Source: Sphaerisporangium sp040685555 (GTDB lineage Bacteria > Actinomycetota > Actinomycetes > Streptosporangiales > Streptosporangiaceae). From it: a DNA stretch of 64,000 nt. The notes beneath the pieces were generated by a model. That model was not told where the DNA came from. It did no database searches and saw nothing but the letters and a program-made list of their open reading frames with translations. Position numbers and translations under genes: made by a program. The stretch is from contig NZ_JBFBIK010000030.1 of the NCBI RefSeq assembly GCF_040685555.1, positions 6,119 through 70,118 on the forward strand. Direction: 5' to 3'. Below, piece after piece: positions 1 to 7,262 of this stretch. Within the stretch, counting starts at the first letter, position 1. Each line of letters starts with the position of its first letter.

Positions 1-612
1 CCGGTCGGCGTCACCCTCGGCGATGGCGTCGATCAGCGCGGTGTGCTCCTCCCAGGAGGCCCGGCCGCGCTGGCGGGCCACGGGCGTGTGGTACCAGCGG
101 ACGCGGCGGGAGACCTGGGCGGCGAGGTCGCTGAGCACGGCGTTGCCGGACAGCTCCATGACGGTGGCGTGCAGTTCGGAGTTGACGGTCACCGCGCCGT
201 CGATGTCGTCGGCCTCGACGGCGGCCAGGCCGCGCGAGCAGAGCGCGCGCAGCCGGGCCACTCCTTCGTCTGTGTGGTTGCGGGCCGCCAGCCGCGCGGC
301 CTCGGTCTCAAGGAGGGCGCGCACGGCCAGCAGCTGGTCGGCCTCCTCGGCGGTGGGGGCGTGCACGAAAGCTCCGTGCCCGGGGTGCAGGTCGACCCAG
401 CCCTCGCCGCTGAGCAGCTGGAGCGCCTCCCTGATCGGCTGCCTGGAGACGCCGAGCATCTCGGCGAGCTCGCTCTCGGCGAGGTGCTGGCCGGGACGGA
501 GATGGCCATCGATGATGAGCTCGAGGAGCGCCTCGAAAACGCGCTCTCTGAGCGGGACGGGGCGCGCGATCTTGGGTGGGGCCGCCTTGCCCGCCAGATC
601 CGACCGCGACAT
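1..612 (-). CDS. GntR/FadR-family (FCD) transcriptional regulator, C-terminus cut by window edge
   Basis: About 204 residues are visible and the gene runs off the left edge, so the last part of the FCD domain is missing. The N-terminal winged helix-turn-helix is clear at residues 15-80 (LRERVFEALLELI, then HLAESELAEMLGVSRQPIREAL, seen in translation of the reverse strand), followed by the all-helical FCD ligand-binding domain starting near residue 95 (LLAVRALLETEAARLAA). Members bind small carboxylates or similar effectors and usually repress nearby genes. The ATG is preceded by GGAG seven bases upstream. It is transcribed away from the secreted-protein gene at 857, with a palindrome in the shared intergenic region. 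The effector cannot be deduced. Confidence 0.88.
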   Translation of the reverse strand, partial: MSRSDLAGKAAPPKIARPVPLRERVFEALLELIIDGHLRPGQHLAESELAEMLGVSRQPIREALQLLSGEGWVDLHPGHGAFVHAPTAEEADQLLAVRALLETEAARLAARNHTDEGVARLRALCSRGLAAVEADDIDGAVTVNSELHATVMELSGNAVLSDLAAQVSRRVRWYHTPVARQRGRASWEEHTALIDAIAEGDADR

Positions 613-683
613 TTCTTCAACTCCAGAAGGGCGCAAGGGCAGCTCGCCGCGTACCCGCCACAAGTTTTTCGTCAACTGCCTAC

Positions 684-701
684 AGCATACAGTCTTATGC
701 T
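684..701. promoter_or_regulatory. Candidate operator palindrome (AGCATA-N6-TATGCT)
   Basis: A perfect 6-bp inverted repeat, AGCATACAGTCTTATGCT, lies 72 bp upstream of the GntR start in the 244-bp divergent intergenic region. Its size and place suit autoregulation by the FCD-type GntR protein, but it does not match a published consensus I can name. Binding is inferred. Confidence 0.4.
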
Positions 702-856
702 CTTTGCCTGACGGTAAGTCTGATCACACGTTGTCCGGCGACCGATGTCCACAATTGGTCACTACTGATCGTGATCAAATAACCGCAATTCCATGCTCAT
801 GTGGATATCAGCGGCCATAGTCGGAGGGTTCAGGTCTTCGAGCTCGAAAGGCTGCG

Positions 857-1723
857 ATGAGATCCCTCCGGCACCCCCTCGCCCTGGTGGCCCTGGCCGT
901 CGCGATGGTCATGTCCCCGCTTCTCGCCACCCCCGCATCAGCCGACCCGCCCGAGGTGACGCTCGCGCTGTCGTCCTCACAGGTCAACACCGGTGACACG
1001 GTGACGGTCACCGTCCAGGTCACCAACATCCACGGCTTCACGGTGCTGAACGCGGCCGCCAGGGTGTTCACCGCCCCCGCCGCGCTCCCGTCGTACGCCA
1101 CCCTGACCGGATGCACCGGGGCGATCGGCCCGTGCACCACCGTCACGGACGGGAGCGGGCCCATCGGCTTCCAGGCCCCCGTCGGAGCCCTGTCGGGCGG
1201 TGCCTCGGCCACCGTCGTGTTCACGCTGGCGATCGCGCAGAACGCCCAGCCGGGGGAGCAGACGTTCCAGGGCGAGCTGCGTGGCTCGAACTACGCCTCG
1301 GAGATCGTCGCCGGGCCCGTGCTGACCATCATCAGCCAGGCCGACGCGGCCGTACGCCTCACGGCCTCACCCAAGCTGGCCCTGCTCGTGCCGAAGATCG
1401 AGTTCACGGTGCGGGTCACCGACAACGGGCCGGGCGTGCTGCGCTCCGCGACCGTCACCACCCCGCTCCCCGGCGGGTTCTCGGCTGTCTCGGGCGACTG
1501 CGCCACCGGCTCTGGCGCCGTCACCTGCACGACCGGGCCGGTCGCGCTCGGAGCGTCGGTGACGAAGAAGTTCACCGTCCCGATCGGGCTGCTGAGCATC
1601 GGCGTGCCGTACACCTTCACGGCCACGCGCACGGCGTCCGACCCCGTCGACCCCGTGAGCTCGAACGACGTGGACTCAGTGCAGTGCACCGTCGTGTCCA
1701 TCGTCCTGGTGAACTGCCACTGA
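857..1723 (+). CDS. Secreted DUF11-like repeat protein
   Basis: A 288-residue exported protein. Residues 1-29 form a Sec signal peptide (two early arginines, a hydrophobic core of Leu/Ala/Val, and an ATPASA-D cleavage site). The mature part contains two beta-rich Ig-like modules. The second, about residues 165-265, has the DUF11 pattern DNGPG, TTPLPGGFSAVSGDCAT, then a final SNDVDS. Such modules are structural, occur in cell-surface proteins and have no catalytic activity. There is no LPXTG motif or C-terminal anchor, so release or loose wall association is likely. Four cysteines (residues around 91, 99, 213, 223) could form disulfides. A hairpin terminator follows at once, so it looks monocistronic. 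Confidence 0.75.
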   Translation: MRSLRHPLALVALAVAMVMSPLLATPASADPPEVTLALSSSQVNTGDTVTVTVQVTNIHGFTVLNAAARVFTAPAALPSYATLTGCTGAIGPCTTVTDGSGPIGFQAPVGALSGGASATVVFTLAIAQNAQPGEQTFQGELRGSNYASEIVAGPVLTIISQADAAVRLTASPKLALLVPKIEFTVRVTDNGPGVLRSATVTTPLPGGFSAVSGDCATGSGAVTCTTGPVALGASVTKKFTVPIGLLSIGVPYTFTATRTASDPVDPVSSNDVDSVQCTVVSIVLVNCH

Positions 1724-1746
1724 TCCCGCGAAGCCCGGTCGTATGG

Positions 1747-1777
1747 CCCTCTCCCCGGTCACGCGCCGGGGAGGGGG
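1747..1777 (+). terminator. Hairpin terminator after the secreted-protein gene
   Basis: A 12-bp stem (one T:G wobble) pairs 1747-1758 with 1766-1777 around a 7-base loop. There is no U-tract, as is common in actinomycete terminators. Confidence 0.6.
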
Positions 1778-1849
1778 CTCCTCGCGCGGAAGGCCGAGGT
1801 GGGGGCCCGATAATCTACCTCCCATGTTCCCGAGTCCCCGTGCCGCGCG

Positions 1850-2212
1850 ATGATCGGCGCCCTGGCCACCTGTCTGATCATCGGCGCGTTGCTCCTGGCG
1901 GCGCTGTGCGTGATCGTGGCCATCAGGAACAGGCCGATGGGCATGGTGCTGCTCGTCGGGCTGGGGCTGCTGGAGCTCGCGCTGCTGGCCCAGGCGGGCA
2001 TCGGCATCGCCAAGGTGATCGGCGGCGAGCACCCCCACGAGACCGCGACGTTCATCGGCTATCTCGCGGGCACCATCCTGATCCCGCCGGTCGCGGCCTT
2101 CTGGGCGCTCGGCGAGCGCACCCGGTGGGGGCCCGCGGTCGCGGCCGTCGGCTGCTTCGCCATCCCCGTCATGGTGGGCCGGCTGCTGCAGATCTGGCAG
2201 GGAACCCCGTGA
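1850..2212 (+). CDS. Small integral membrane protein, four predicted TM helices
   Basis: A 120-residue protein made almost entirely of hydrophobic segments, near residues 4-24, 30-50, 68-86 and 95-112, with charged loops (IRNRPMG; GEHPHE; GERTR). No catalytic motif is visible. Its stop overlaps the GTG start of the next gene (GTGA), so the two are translationally coupled and probably form a membrane pair. Paired small membrane proteins of this kind occur in actinomycetes without assigned function. The ATG start lacks a strong Shine-Dalgarno sequence. Confidence 0.7.
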   Translation: MIGALATCLIIGALLLAALCVIVAIRNRPMGMVLLVGLGLLELALLAQAGIGIAKVIGGEHPHETATFIGYLAGTILIPPVAAFWALGERTRWGPAVAAVGCFAIPVMVGRLLQIWQGTP

Positions 2213-2598
2213 CCGGCGCCGCGGTGAACACCGGGCCCGGCCGGCTGCTCGTCGCCGTGTACGGCATCTTCGCGCTCGCGGCCGGAGCACGGGCGGGCGT
2301 GCAGATCGCCACCAAGTACCACGAGGCGCCGCTGGCCTACGTGCTGTCCGCGTTAGCGGCGGCCGTCTACATCGTGCTCACGGTGGCGCTCGCGCGCGGT
2401 GCCCGCGGCACGGCTTTCGCGGCGTGCGCGATCGAGCTGGCCGGGGTGCTGATCGTGGGCACGCTGAGCGTCTTCGACCCGGCCGCGTTCCCGCACGCCA
2501 CCGTCTGGTCCGGTTACGGAAGCGGTTACGGCTTCGTCCCCCTGGTGCTTCCGGTGATCGGCCTCTACTGGATTTTTCGCACGCGAAAGTCCGAATAG
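2209..2598 (+). CDS. Small integral membrane protein, partner of the preceding gene
   Basis: A 129-residue protein starting at a GTG that overlaps the previous stop by four bases. Four hydrophobic stretches are visible, near residues 9-27, 42-60, 67-86 and 106-123, and the C-terminus is basic (FRTRKSE). It resembles the ATP synthase I-like or DUF-type small membrane proteins only in general topology, so no function is assigned. The overlap implies one transcript with the upstream gene. The SRPBCC gene begins 56 bases later with its own strong ribosome binding site. Confidence 0.7.
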   Translation: MTGAAVNTGPGRLLVAVYGIFALAAGARAGVQIATKYHEAPLAYVLSALAAAVYIVLTVALARGARGTAFAACAIELAGVLIVGTLSVFDPAAFPHATVWSGYGSGYGFVPLVLPVIGLYWIFRTRKSE

Positions 2599-2654
2599 GC
2601 CGCGCCCTCAGGGGCAGGGCTGGTTTCCGTACCCACAAAGAGGGAGGAAGCCTG

Positions 2655-3386
2655 ATGAGCACCATCGAGCACTCGGTCGACGTGGCCGTGCCCGTGCGGA
2701 CGGCCTACAACCAGTGGACCCAGTTCGAGAGCTTCCCCGAGTTCATGGAAGGCGTGGAGTCGGTCAAGCAGCTCGACGACACCCGCCTGGCGTGGAGCGT
2801 CCAGGTCGCCGGCGTGCACCGTGAGTTCGAGGCGGAGATCACCGAGCAGCGACCCGACGAGCGTGTCGCGTGGCGCTCTCTGGAGGAGCCCCGCCAGGGC
2901 GGTGTGGTGACGTTCCACCGCATCACCGACGACACCACCCGCGTCATGCTCCAGATGGAGTTCGACCCCGAGGGGATCGTCGAGACCGTCGGGGACAAGC
3001 TGCAGCTCGTCCGCATGCGGGTCCATGGGGATCTGGAGCGGTTCAAGAAGTTCATCGAGTCCAAGGGATACGAGACCGGCGGCTGGCGCGGCGAGGTGCC
3101 GTCGCCCCTCGACAGCGACCACGGCGCCGCCGCCCGTACGGCCCCGGACGGTGACGTGCTGACGGGAACGGGCACCACCTCGGGCGTCCCCGTGGGTGCC
3201 CCGCCGGAGACGACGACCGGCGCCGGGCAGGCCTACGCCGCCGGTGACCCGATGCCGCCGCAGCCGGTGCGGCGTGAATACCCGCCGGAGACCCCGCTCC
3301 CGGCCCCGGGCAGCGGCCCGGTCTCCCCGCAGGGCACCCCGCGCTGGGACGACGAGCCGCCGCTGACCCCGGAGCGCCTCGCCTGA
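2655..3386 (+). CDS. SRPBCC (START/polyketide cyclase-like) protein
   Basis: A 243-residue protein. Residues 1-145 form an SRPBCC fold: it opens MSTIEHSVDVAVPVRTAYNQ, has the typical FESFPEFMEGVESVK segment and ends with a long helix (VRMRVHGDLERFKKFIES). Members bind hydrophobic ligands in a helix-grip cavity. Close actinobacterial relatives are annotated as cyclase/dehydrase or stress-related proteins. The last 95 residues are Pro/Gly/Thr-rich and probably disordered, longer than usual. The start has a near-ideal AGGGAGG site ten bases upstream. A 23-bp hairpin separates it from the convergent ArsR gene. Confidence 0.82.
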   Translation: MSTIEHSVDVAVPVRTAYNQWTQFESFPEFMEGVESVKQLDDTRLAWSVQVAGVHREFEAEITEQRPDERVAWRSLEEPRQGGVVTFHRITDDTTRVMLQMEFDPEGIVETVGDKLQLVRMRVHGDLERFKKFIESKGYETGGWRGEVPSPLDSDHGAAARTAPDGDVLTGTGTTSGVPVGAPPETTTGAGQAYAAGDPMPPQPVRREYPPETPLPAPGSGPVSPQGTPRWDDEPPLTPERLA

Positions 3387-3417
3387 CGAGGCCGCCGGAC
3401 GACGGAAGTGAACGGCT

Positions 3418-3467
3418 GGGAAACGACGAGGGGACAGGGTCACCACCCTGTCCCCTCGTCGTTTCCC
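3418..3467. terminator. Bidirectional terminator, 23-bp perfect stem
   Basis: Bases 3418-3440 pair perfectly with 3445-3467 around a CACC tetraloop. It lies between two convergent genes (SRPBCC and ArsR) and can serve both. On the plus strand a short T run (TTT) sits within the 3' arm. Confidence 0.85.
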
Positions 3468-3489
3468 GCCGGCACTCGAGCCGATGAGT

Positions 3490-3822
3490 TCACACCCTCT
3501 GCTCAAGCTCGGTGAGCAGCTCACGCTGGTCGGCCAGCAGCTCGGTCAGGATCCTGCGGGCCGCCAGCATCATCTCGGACACCGAGGCCCCGGCCAGCTC
3601 GTACACCACCGTCGACCCGTCCCGCCGGGCGGTCACCAGACCGGCCCGGCGCAGCACCGCGAGCTGCTGGGACAGGTTCGGCGCCTCCACCTCGATCGCA
3701 GCCAGCAGCTCACGGACCTGCTTCGGCCCGTCGCACAACAACTCCAGCACCCGGACGCGCAGGGGATGGCCGAGCGTTTTGAACAGCTCGGCCTTGGCCT
3801 GATACAGCGGGACCGGCATCAC
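3490..3822 (-). CDS. ArsR/SmtB-family winged-helix regulator
   Basis: A 110-residue protein, the usual ArsR size. Residues 8-90 form the winged helix: AELFKTLGHPLRVRVLELL, then APNLSQQLAVLRRAGLVTARRDGSTVVYEL. There is no ELCVCDL-type cysteine metal site, so it may sense something other than soft metals. The gene starts GTG-ATG, either codon being usable, with GGGGTG upstream. It precedes no obvious target on the same strand, since DUF3073 lies upstream with its own start. Autoregulation is common in the family, but no operator was recognised here. Confidence 0.85.
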   Translation of the reverse strand: MMPVPLYQAKAELFKTLGHPLRVRVLELLCDGPKQVRELLAAIEVEAPNLSQQLAVLRRAGLVTARRDGSTVVYELAGASVSEMMLAARRILTELLADQRELLTELEQRV

Positions 3823-3868
3823 TGCACCCCGGCCGCCGGTTCATCAGGAGCGCCGATCCCGGACGCGC

Positions 3869-4048
3869 TCATTCGCCAGGTTTCCCGTCCCGATAGAGGT
3901 CCGGGCCGGTCTCGTCCGGCTCCGCGCCCGCTGCGGGCGCCGGGTCGACACCCAGCTCGCGCCGCAGCGACTCCAGATCACCACCACCTGTGTACTTCAG
4001 AGCACGAGCGACCTTCACTTGCTTGGCCTTGGCCCGACCGCGTCCCAC
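3869..4048 (-). CDS. DUF3073 family small protein
   Basis: A 59-residue protein beginning MGRGRAKAKQVKVARALKY, the conserved opening of DUF3073, a small basic protein found throughout actinobacteria with no established function. I chose the GTG at 4048 because GAGGAGG lies seven bases upstream and because family members begin exactly at MGRGRAKAKQ. Longer in-frame starts would add a non-conserved leader. The N-terminal half is lysine/arginine-rich and the tail is acidic and proline-rich. RNA binding is only a guess from charge. Confidence 0.85.
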   Translation of the reverse strand: MGRGRAKAKQVKVARALKYTGGGDLESLRRELGVDPAPAAGAEPDETGPDLYRDGKPGE

Positions 4049-4217
4049 CGACACCCCTCCTCGCCGACACGAAACAGTAGTTTGCGATTCTAGCGAATTG
4101 ACAATGTCTGCAAATAGGCAGGCCGGCGGCTCGTCGTTCGGTGCGGCCGTTCCTGGTACGCCATGACGAGGCCTCGCATCCGAGGGGTCCGGGACATCTG
4201 TTACTCTTGAGTCGTCC

Positions 4218-4232
4218 AATCATCCTATGATT
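4218..4232. promoter_or_regulatory. Candidate operator AATCAT-N3-ATGATT upstream of the CynX-type transporter
   Basis: A perfect 6+3+6 palindrome lies 37-51 bp before the transporter start, in an AT-rich stretch likely to be its promoter. CynX/NimT transporters are often controlled by GntR-family repressors, and an operator of this size would suit one. The cognate regulator is not identified, and the palindrome at 684-701 differs in sequence. Confidence 0.45.
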
Positions 4233-4268
4233 CGATAACCCCTCTACAGACGAAGGAACGACCCCCGC

Positions 4269-5504
4269 ATGAGTGTGCTGGCCCCGGATCGGCTCGCGAC
4301 GACCGCACCGGAACGGAGGTCGGGCGGCACGCGATCGCTCGCATGGCTCGTCGTGCTCGGCATCGTGCTAGCCGCGCTCAACCTGCGCACCGCCGTCACC
4401 AGCGTCGGTCCCGTACTCGACCAGGTCAGCCGGGCGCTTGGGATGTCGGCCGTGGTCACGGGGCTCCTCACGACCCTGCCGGTGCTCTCCTTCGCGGTGT
4501 TCGGCGCGGTCACGCCCTCACTCGCCCGGCGCGTCGGTGAGCACCGCCTGCTCCTCAGCGCGCTCGTGCTGCTCGGAGTCGGGCTGCTCGCGCGGGTCAT
4601 GATCGATTCCACCTTCGTCTTCCTGGCGGCCAGCGTGGTGGCGCTCTCGGGTGGCGCGATCGGCAACGTGCTGATCCCGACCCTGATCAAGCGGCACTTC
4701 CCCCGGCGCACCGGGCCCATGACGACCCTCTACGCGACGGCCCTGGCCGTCGGCACCATGCTCGCCGCAGCCGCGACGGTCCCGATCCAGCGGGCCGCCG
4801 ACGGCAACTGGCACGTCGCCCTCGGTGTGTGGGCGGCACTCGCCGCTGTGGCCGCCATTCCGTGGCTTGCGCTTCTGCGCAGTGAGCCGGAGCGGTTCAG
4901 CGGGCGGGACGACGCCGGGCCCCGAGCATTGGTGCGAACCCGTCTGGCCTGGGCGATCGCCGGATATTTCGGCACCCAGTCGCTCGTCGCCTACGTGATG
5001 TTCGGCTGGCTGCCGCAGCTGCTCCAGGACAGGGGGTACACCAGCGGCCAGGCCGGGGTCAGCCTGGCGGTCTTCTCGGCGCTGGGCATCCCCGTGGCGC
5101 TGGCCGTGCCCGCCATCGCGGCGCGCGTCAAGAGCCAGCGTCCGATGATCGCCGGCTTCGCCGCCCTGTACGTCGTGGGCTTCACCGGCATGCTGGCAGG
5201 TCCGGCGTCCTCGCTGTGGATCTGGGTCCTGGTGGTCGGCGTTGGCATGGGCTCGTTCCCGCTGGCGCTCACGCTGCTCGCGCTCCGCACCCGCACGCCG
5301 GAGGTCACCGCGGCCCTGTCCGCCTTCGGGCAGAGTGCCGGCTACCTTATCGCCGGCGCCGGGCCGCTCGTGGTGGGCGTGCTCTACTCCGCCACCGGAG
5401 GCTGGACGATGCCGTTCGTGCTCCTGTTCGTGGTGATCGCGGCCCAGGTCGTCACCGGCTGGTACGCCGCCGGCGACCGCTACCTGGAGGACGAGCTCGC
5501 CTAG
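4269..5504 (+). CDS. MFS transporter, CynX/NimT (cyanate/nitroimidazole) family
   Basis: A 411-residue, twelve-helix MFS protein. The first helix carries the CynX/NimT signature LNLRTAVTSVGPVLDQVS (near residue 38), and the cytoplasmic loop 2-3 has the LARRVGEHR form of the MFS motif. Substrates in this family include cyanate and 2-nitroimidazole but are unknown for most actinobacterial members. AAGGAA about eleven bases before the ATG serves as ribosome binding site. It is monocistronic: no gene follows before tRNA-Ala. The palindrome immediately upstream suggests ligand-responsive repression. Confidence 0.85.
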   Translation: MSVLAPDRLATTAPERRSGGTRSLAWLVVLGIVLAALNLRTAVTSVGPVLDQVSRALGMSAVVTGLLTTLPVLSFAVFGAVTPSLARRVGEHRLLLSALVLLGVGLLARVMIDSTFVFLAASVVALSGGAIGNVLIPTLIKRHFPRRTGPMTTLYATALAVGTMLAAAATVPIQRAADGNWHVALGVWAALAAVAAIPWLALLRSEPERFSGRDDAGPRALVRTRLAWAIAGYFGTQSLVAYVMFGWLPQLLQDRGYTSGQAGVSLAVFSALGIPVALAVPAIAARVKSQRPMIAGFAALYVVGFTGMLAGPASSLWIWVLVVGVGMGSFPLALTLLALRTRTPEVTAALSAFGQSAGYLIAGAGPLVVGVLYSATGGWTMPFVLLFVVIAAQVVTGWYAAGDRYLEDELA

Positions 5505-5603
5505 CTCCCCGGTCCCGGGTCACGGCTGGGTACCCCTCCAGCGTGACATGCGGTGCCCATCCCGGGCTCGCTTCCCTTGATCGAGTGCGGGTGCCGGATT
5601 CGG

Positions 5604-5632
5604 TTTCCACGCGGTGGCCGGATTCCTATAGA
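5604..5632 (+). promoter_or_regulatory. Putative housekeeping promoter of tRNA-Ala
   Basis: TTTCCA at 5604-5609 and TATAGA at 5627-5632 with a 17-bp spacer, 17 bp before the tRNA 5' end. The -10 box is good, the -35 weak. Confidence 0.5.
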
Positions 5633-5649
5633 CTGTCCGCGCATCGCAA

Positions 5650-5722
5650 GGGGCTATGGCGCAGCTGGTAGCGCGCCTCCATGGCATGGAGGAGGTCTGG
5701 GGTTCGAATCCCCATAGCTCCA
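5650..5722 (+). tRNA. tRNA-Ala (anticodon GGC)
   Basis: A complete 73-nt cloverleaf: acceptor GGGGCTA/TAGCTCC (with one G-T pair), D stem GCGC, anticodon stem CCTCC/GGAGG with loop ATGGCAT (anticodon GGC), and T arm TGGGG-TTCGAAT-CCCCA. The 3' CCA is not encoded. It is identical to the copy at 14426-14498. A strong hairpin follows. Confidence 0.97.
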
Positions 5723-5737
5723 CCCTCGCGTTCGACC

Positions 5738-5765
5738 CGATACCGCCCCCACCAGGGCGGTATCG
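5738..5765 (+). terminator. Terminator after tRNA-Ala
   Basis: An 11-bp perfect stem (5738-5748 with 5755-5765) around CCACCA, followed by TCGTTT. Confidence 0.8.
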
Positions 5766-5814
5766 TCGTTTCCGGGCCCGAGCGTGGTCCGATCTGCGGG
5801 AGGCCGGGTAGCAA

Positions 5815-6378
5815 GTGGAACGATCGACGCCGCCGCCGGTGGTGGTGCGGCGCAACCTGCCGACCGAGCCGGCCGTTCGCGGGTCGGCGTCTCTGTTCGT
5901 GGCCGAGGCCGAGCGGCAGGGCATCCGCGCCGGCCGGCGCATGCTCCACGTCGGCCCCGAGCCCGCGGGCGAGCACGTCGCCGCGGCGCTGCGCGTCGAG
6001 CCTGGAGCGGACGTGCTGGCGCGGCGCAAGCTGCTGCTGGCAGGCGACGTCCCCGTGCGCATCGCGACCAGCTACTTCCGCCTCGACGTCTTCGGCGGCA
6101 CCCCGATCTGCGACCCCGGCTTCGTCCGCCCGAGCCTCCAGGCCGGCATCGAGGCCCTGGGCCACCGCTTCGGCCACGCCGAGGAGCGGCTGCTCGCGCG
6201 CGAGCCGACCGCGTTCGAGGCCGAGACGCTGCTGCTCGCCCCGGGGGAGTGGATCGTCGAGATCGTGCGCGCCGCCTACGCGACAGACGGCACCCCGATC
6301 CACACCCTGGAGACCATCTGCGCCGCCTCGCGCCACGTCTTCCCGATCAGCCAGGTCACCGGCGCCGACGAGTTCTAG
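5815..6378 (+). CDS. UTRA-domain protein lacking a DNA-binding domain
   Basis: A 187-residue protein from a GTG start. Residues 20-185 match the UTRA effector domain of HutC-type GntR regulators: the alternating ALRVEPGADVLARRKLL, VRIATSYFRLDVF and EWIVEIVRAAYATDGTPIH elements are all present. A normal HutC protein has about 70 more N-terminal residues forming the winged helix. Here the upstream DNA is tRNA and terminator, so no such domain exists in any frame. It may sense a ligand and act by protein contact, or be a regulator remnant. The gene is intact with a GGGAGG site twelve bases upstream. Confidence 0.7.
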   Translation: MERSTPPPVVVRRNLPTEPAVRGSASLFVAEAERQGIRAGRRMLHVGPEPAGEHVAAALRVEPGADVLARRKLLLAGDVPVRIATSYFRLDVFGGTPICDPGFVRPSLQAGIEALGHRFGHAEERLLAREPTAFEAETLLLAPGEWIVEIVRAAYATDGTPIHTLETICAASRHVFPISQVTGADEF

Positions 6379-6428
6379 GGATCGGAAAACGAGTCGCCCG
6401 GGGCTGGGCCCGTTGGCAGACTGAACGC

Positions 6429-7247
6429 ATGATGTGGACGTTCACCGGCGACCTCGGCGAGTTCGCGGACGCCGAGGAGTGGCTGCGCCGTGACCCCGTG
6501 CGCAACACCGTCCCCCTGACCGTGCTCGGCCGCGTTCGCCACGGCCTGTGGAGCGACGGCCTGATGCTCGGCCGGCTCACCGACGGCGGCGAGGTACGCG
6601 GGGCCGTTGTGAACACGCCGCCGTATCCACTGCTCCTCGGCGACATCCCCCTCGGCTCGGTGCCCTCGCTCGCCGAGGCGCTGCGCGACCGCGCCCTGTC
6701 CGGCGTGAGCGGGCCCTTGGCGCAGGCCACGGCGTTCGTCTCGGCGAGCGGCCGGCAGGAGACGGCACGCTCGTCGCAACGCCTCTACCGGCTGGACACC
6801 CTCCGGCCGGCCTCATCCACCGGCACGGCACGGCCGGCGGGCGACGCCGACGTCCATCTTGCCGTCGAATTCGTGCGGGCCTTCACGGAGGAGGCCGACC
6901 CCAGGGCCTCGCGAGAGGACCCGCTGCCGCAGGTGAAGCTCCGCATCGGGCAGGGTGAGTTCGTGCTGTGGGAGGACGGCGGGCGGCCGGTCGCGATGGC
7001 CGGGTTCTCGCGCCCGATCACCGGGATGTCGCGCATCGGCCCGGTGTACACCCCGCCGGGGCTCCGCGGGCGCGGGTACGGCTCGGCGGTGACGCACGCC
7101 GCGACGCGCGCGGCCGGGGAGGCCGGGGCCGATCTGCTCCTGCTCTTCACCGACCTCGCCAACCCGACGTCGAACTCCATCTACCAGGCCCTCGGATATC
7201 GCCCGGTCGCCGACTACGCGAGCATCTCCCTGGCGCAGCGGGGCTGA
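6429..7247 (+). CDS. GNAT-family N-acetyltransferase
   Basis: A 272-residue protein. The C-terminal half (about residues 130-265) is a GNAT domain: FVLWEDGGRPVAMAGF as beta strands 2-4, the acetyl-CoA pyrophosphate-binding loop PGLRGRGYGSAV (a good R/QxxGxG/A match), and the final SNSIYQALGYRPV. The N-terminal 125 residues are a second, degenerate GNAT-like half (GLMLGRLTDGGEVRGAVVNTPP), as in other two-domain actinobacterial GNATs. The substrate is unknown. It starts ATG-ATG 50 bases after the UTRA gene and may share its transcript. Confidence 0.85.
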   Translation: MMWTFTGDLGEFADAEEWLRRDPVRNTVPLTVLGRVRHGLWSDGLMLGRLTDGGEVRGAVVNTPPYPLLLGDIPLGSVPSLAEALRDRALSGVSGPLAQATAFVSASGRQETARSSQRLYRLDTLRPASSTGTARPAGDADVHLAVEFVRAFTEEADPRASREDPLPQVKLRIGQGEFVLWEDGGRPVAMAGFSRPITGMSRIGPVYTPPGLRGRGYGSAVTHAATRAAGEAGADLLLLFTDLANPTSNSIYQALGYRPVADYASISLAQRG

Positions 7248-7262
7248 ACACGCCCTGATCCA

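Noticed and set aside
1111..2208. A long plus-strand frame through the secreted-protein gene
   Set aside because: Only its end (2209-2598) is a real gene; the earlier part is Arg/His-rich out-of-frame translation of the secreted protein and first membrane protein.
5520..6062. A minus-strand frame crossing the first tRNA, encoding a FEPQTSSMPWRR peptide
   Set aside because: This peptide is the antisense translation of tRNA-Ala. The same artefact recurs over the second tRNA at 14426-14498.
5650..6378. An integrated element (AICE or phage) at tRNA-Ala
   Set aside because: No integrase, excisionase or replication gene lies near, and the tRNA duplicate is full length rather than a short attachment-site copy.
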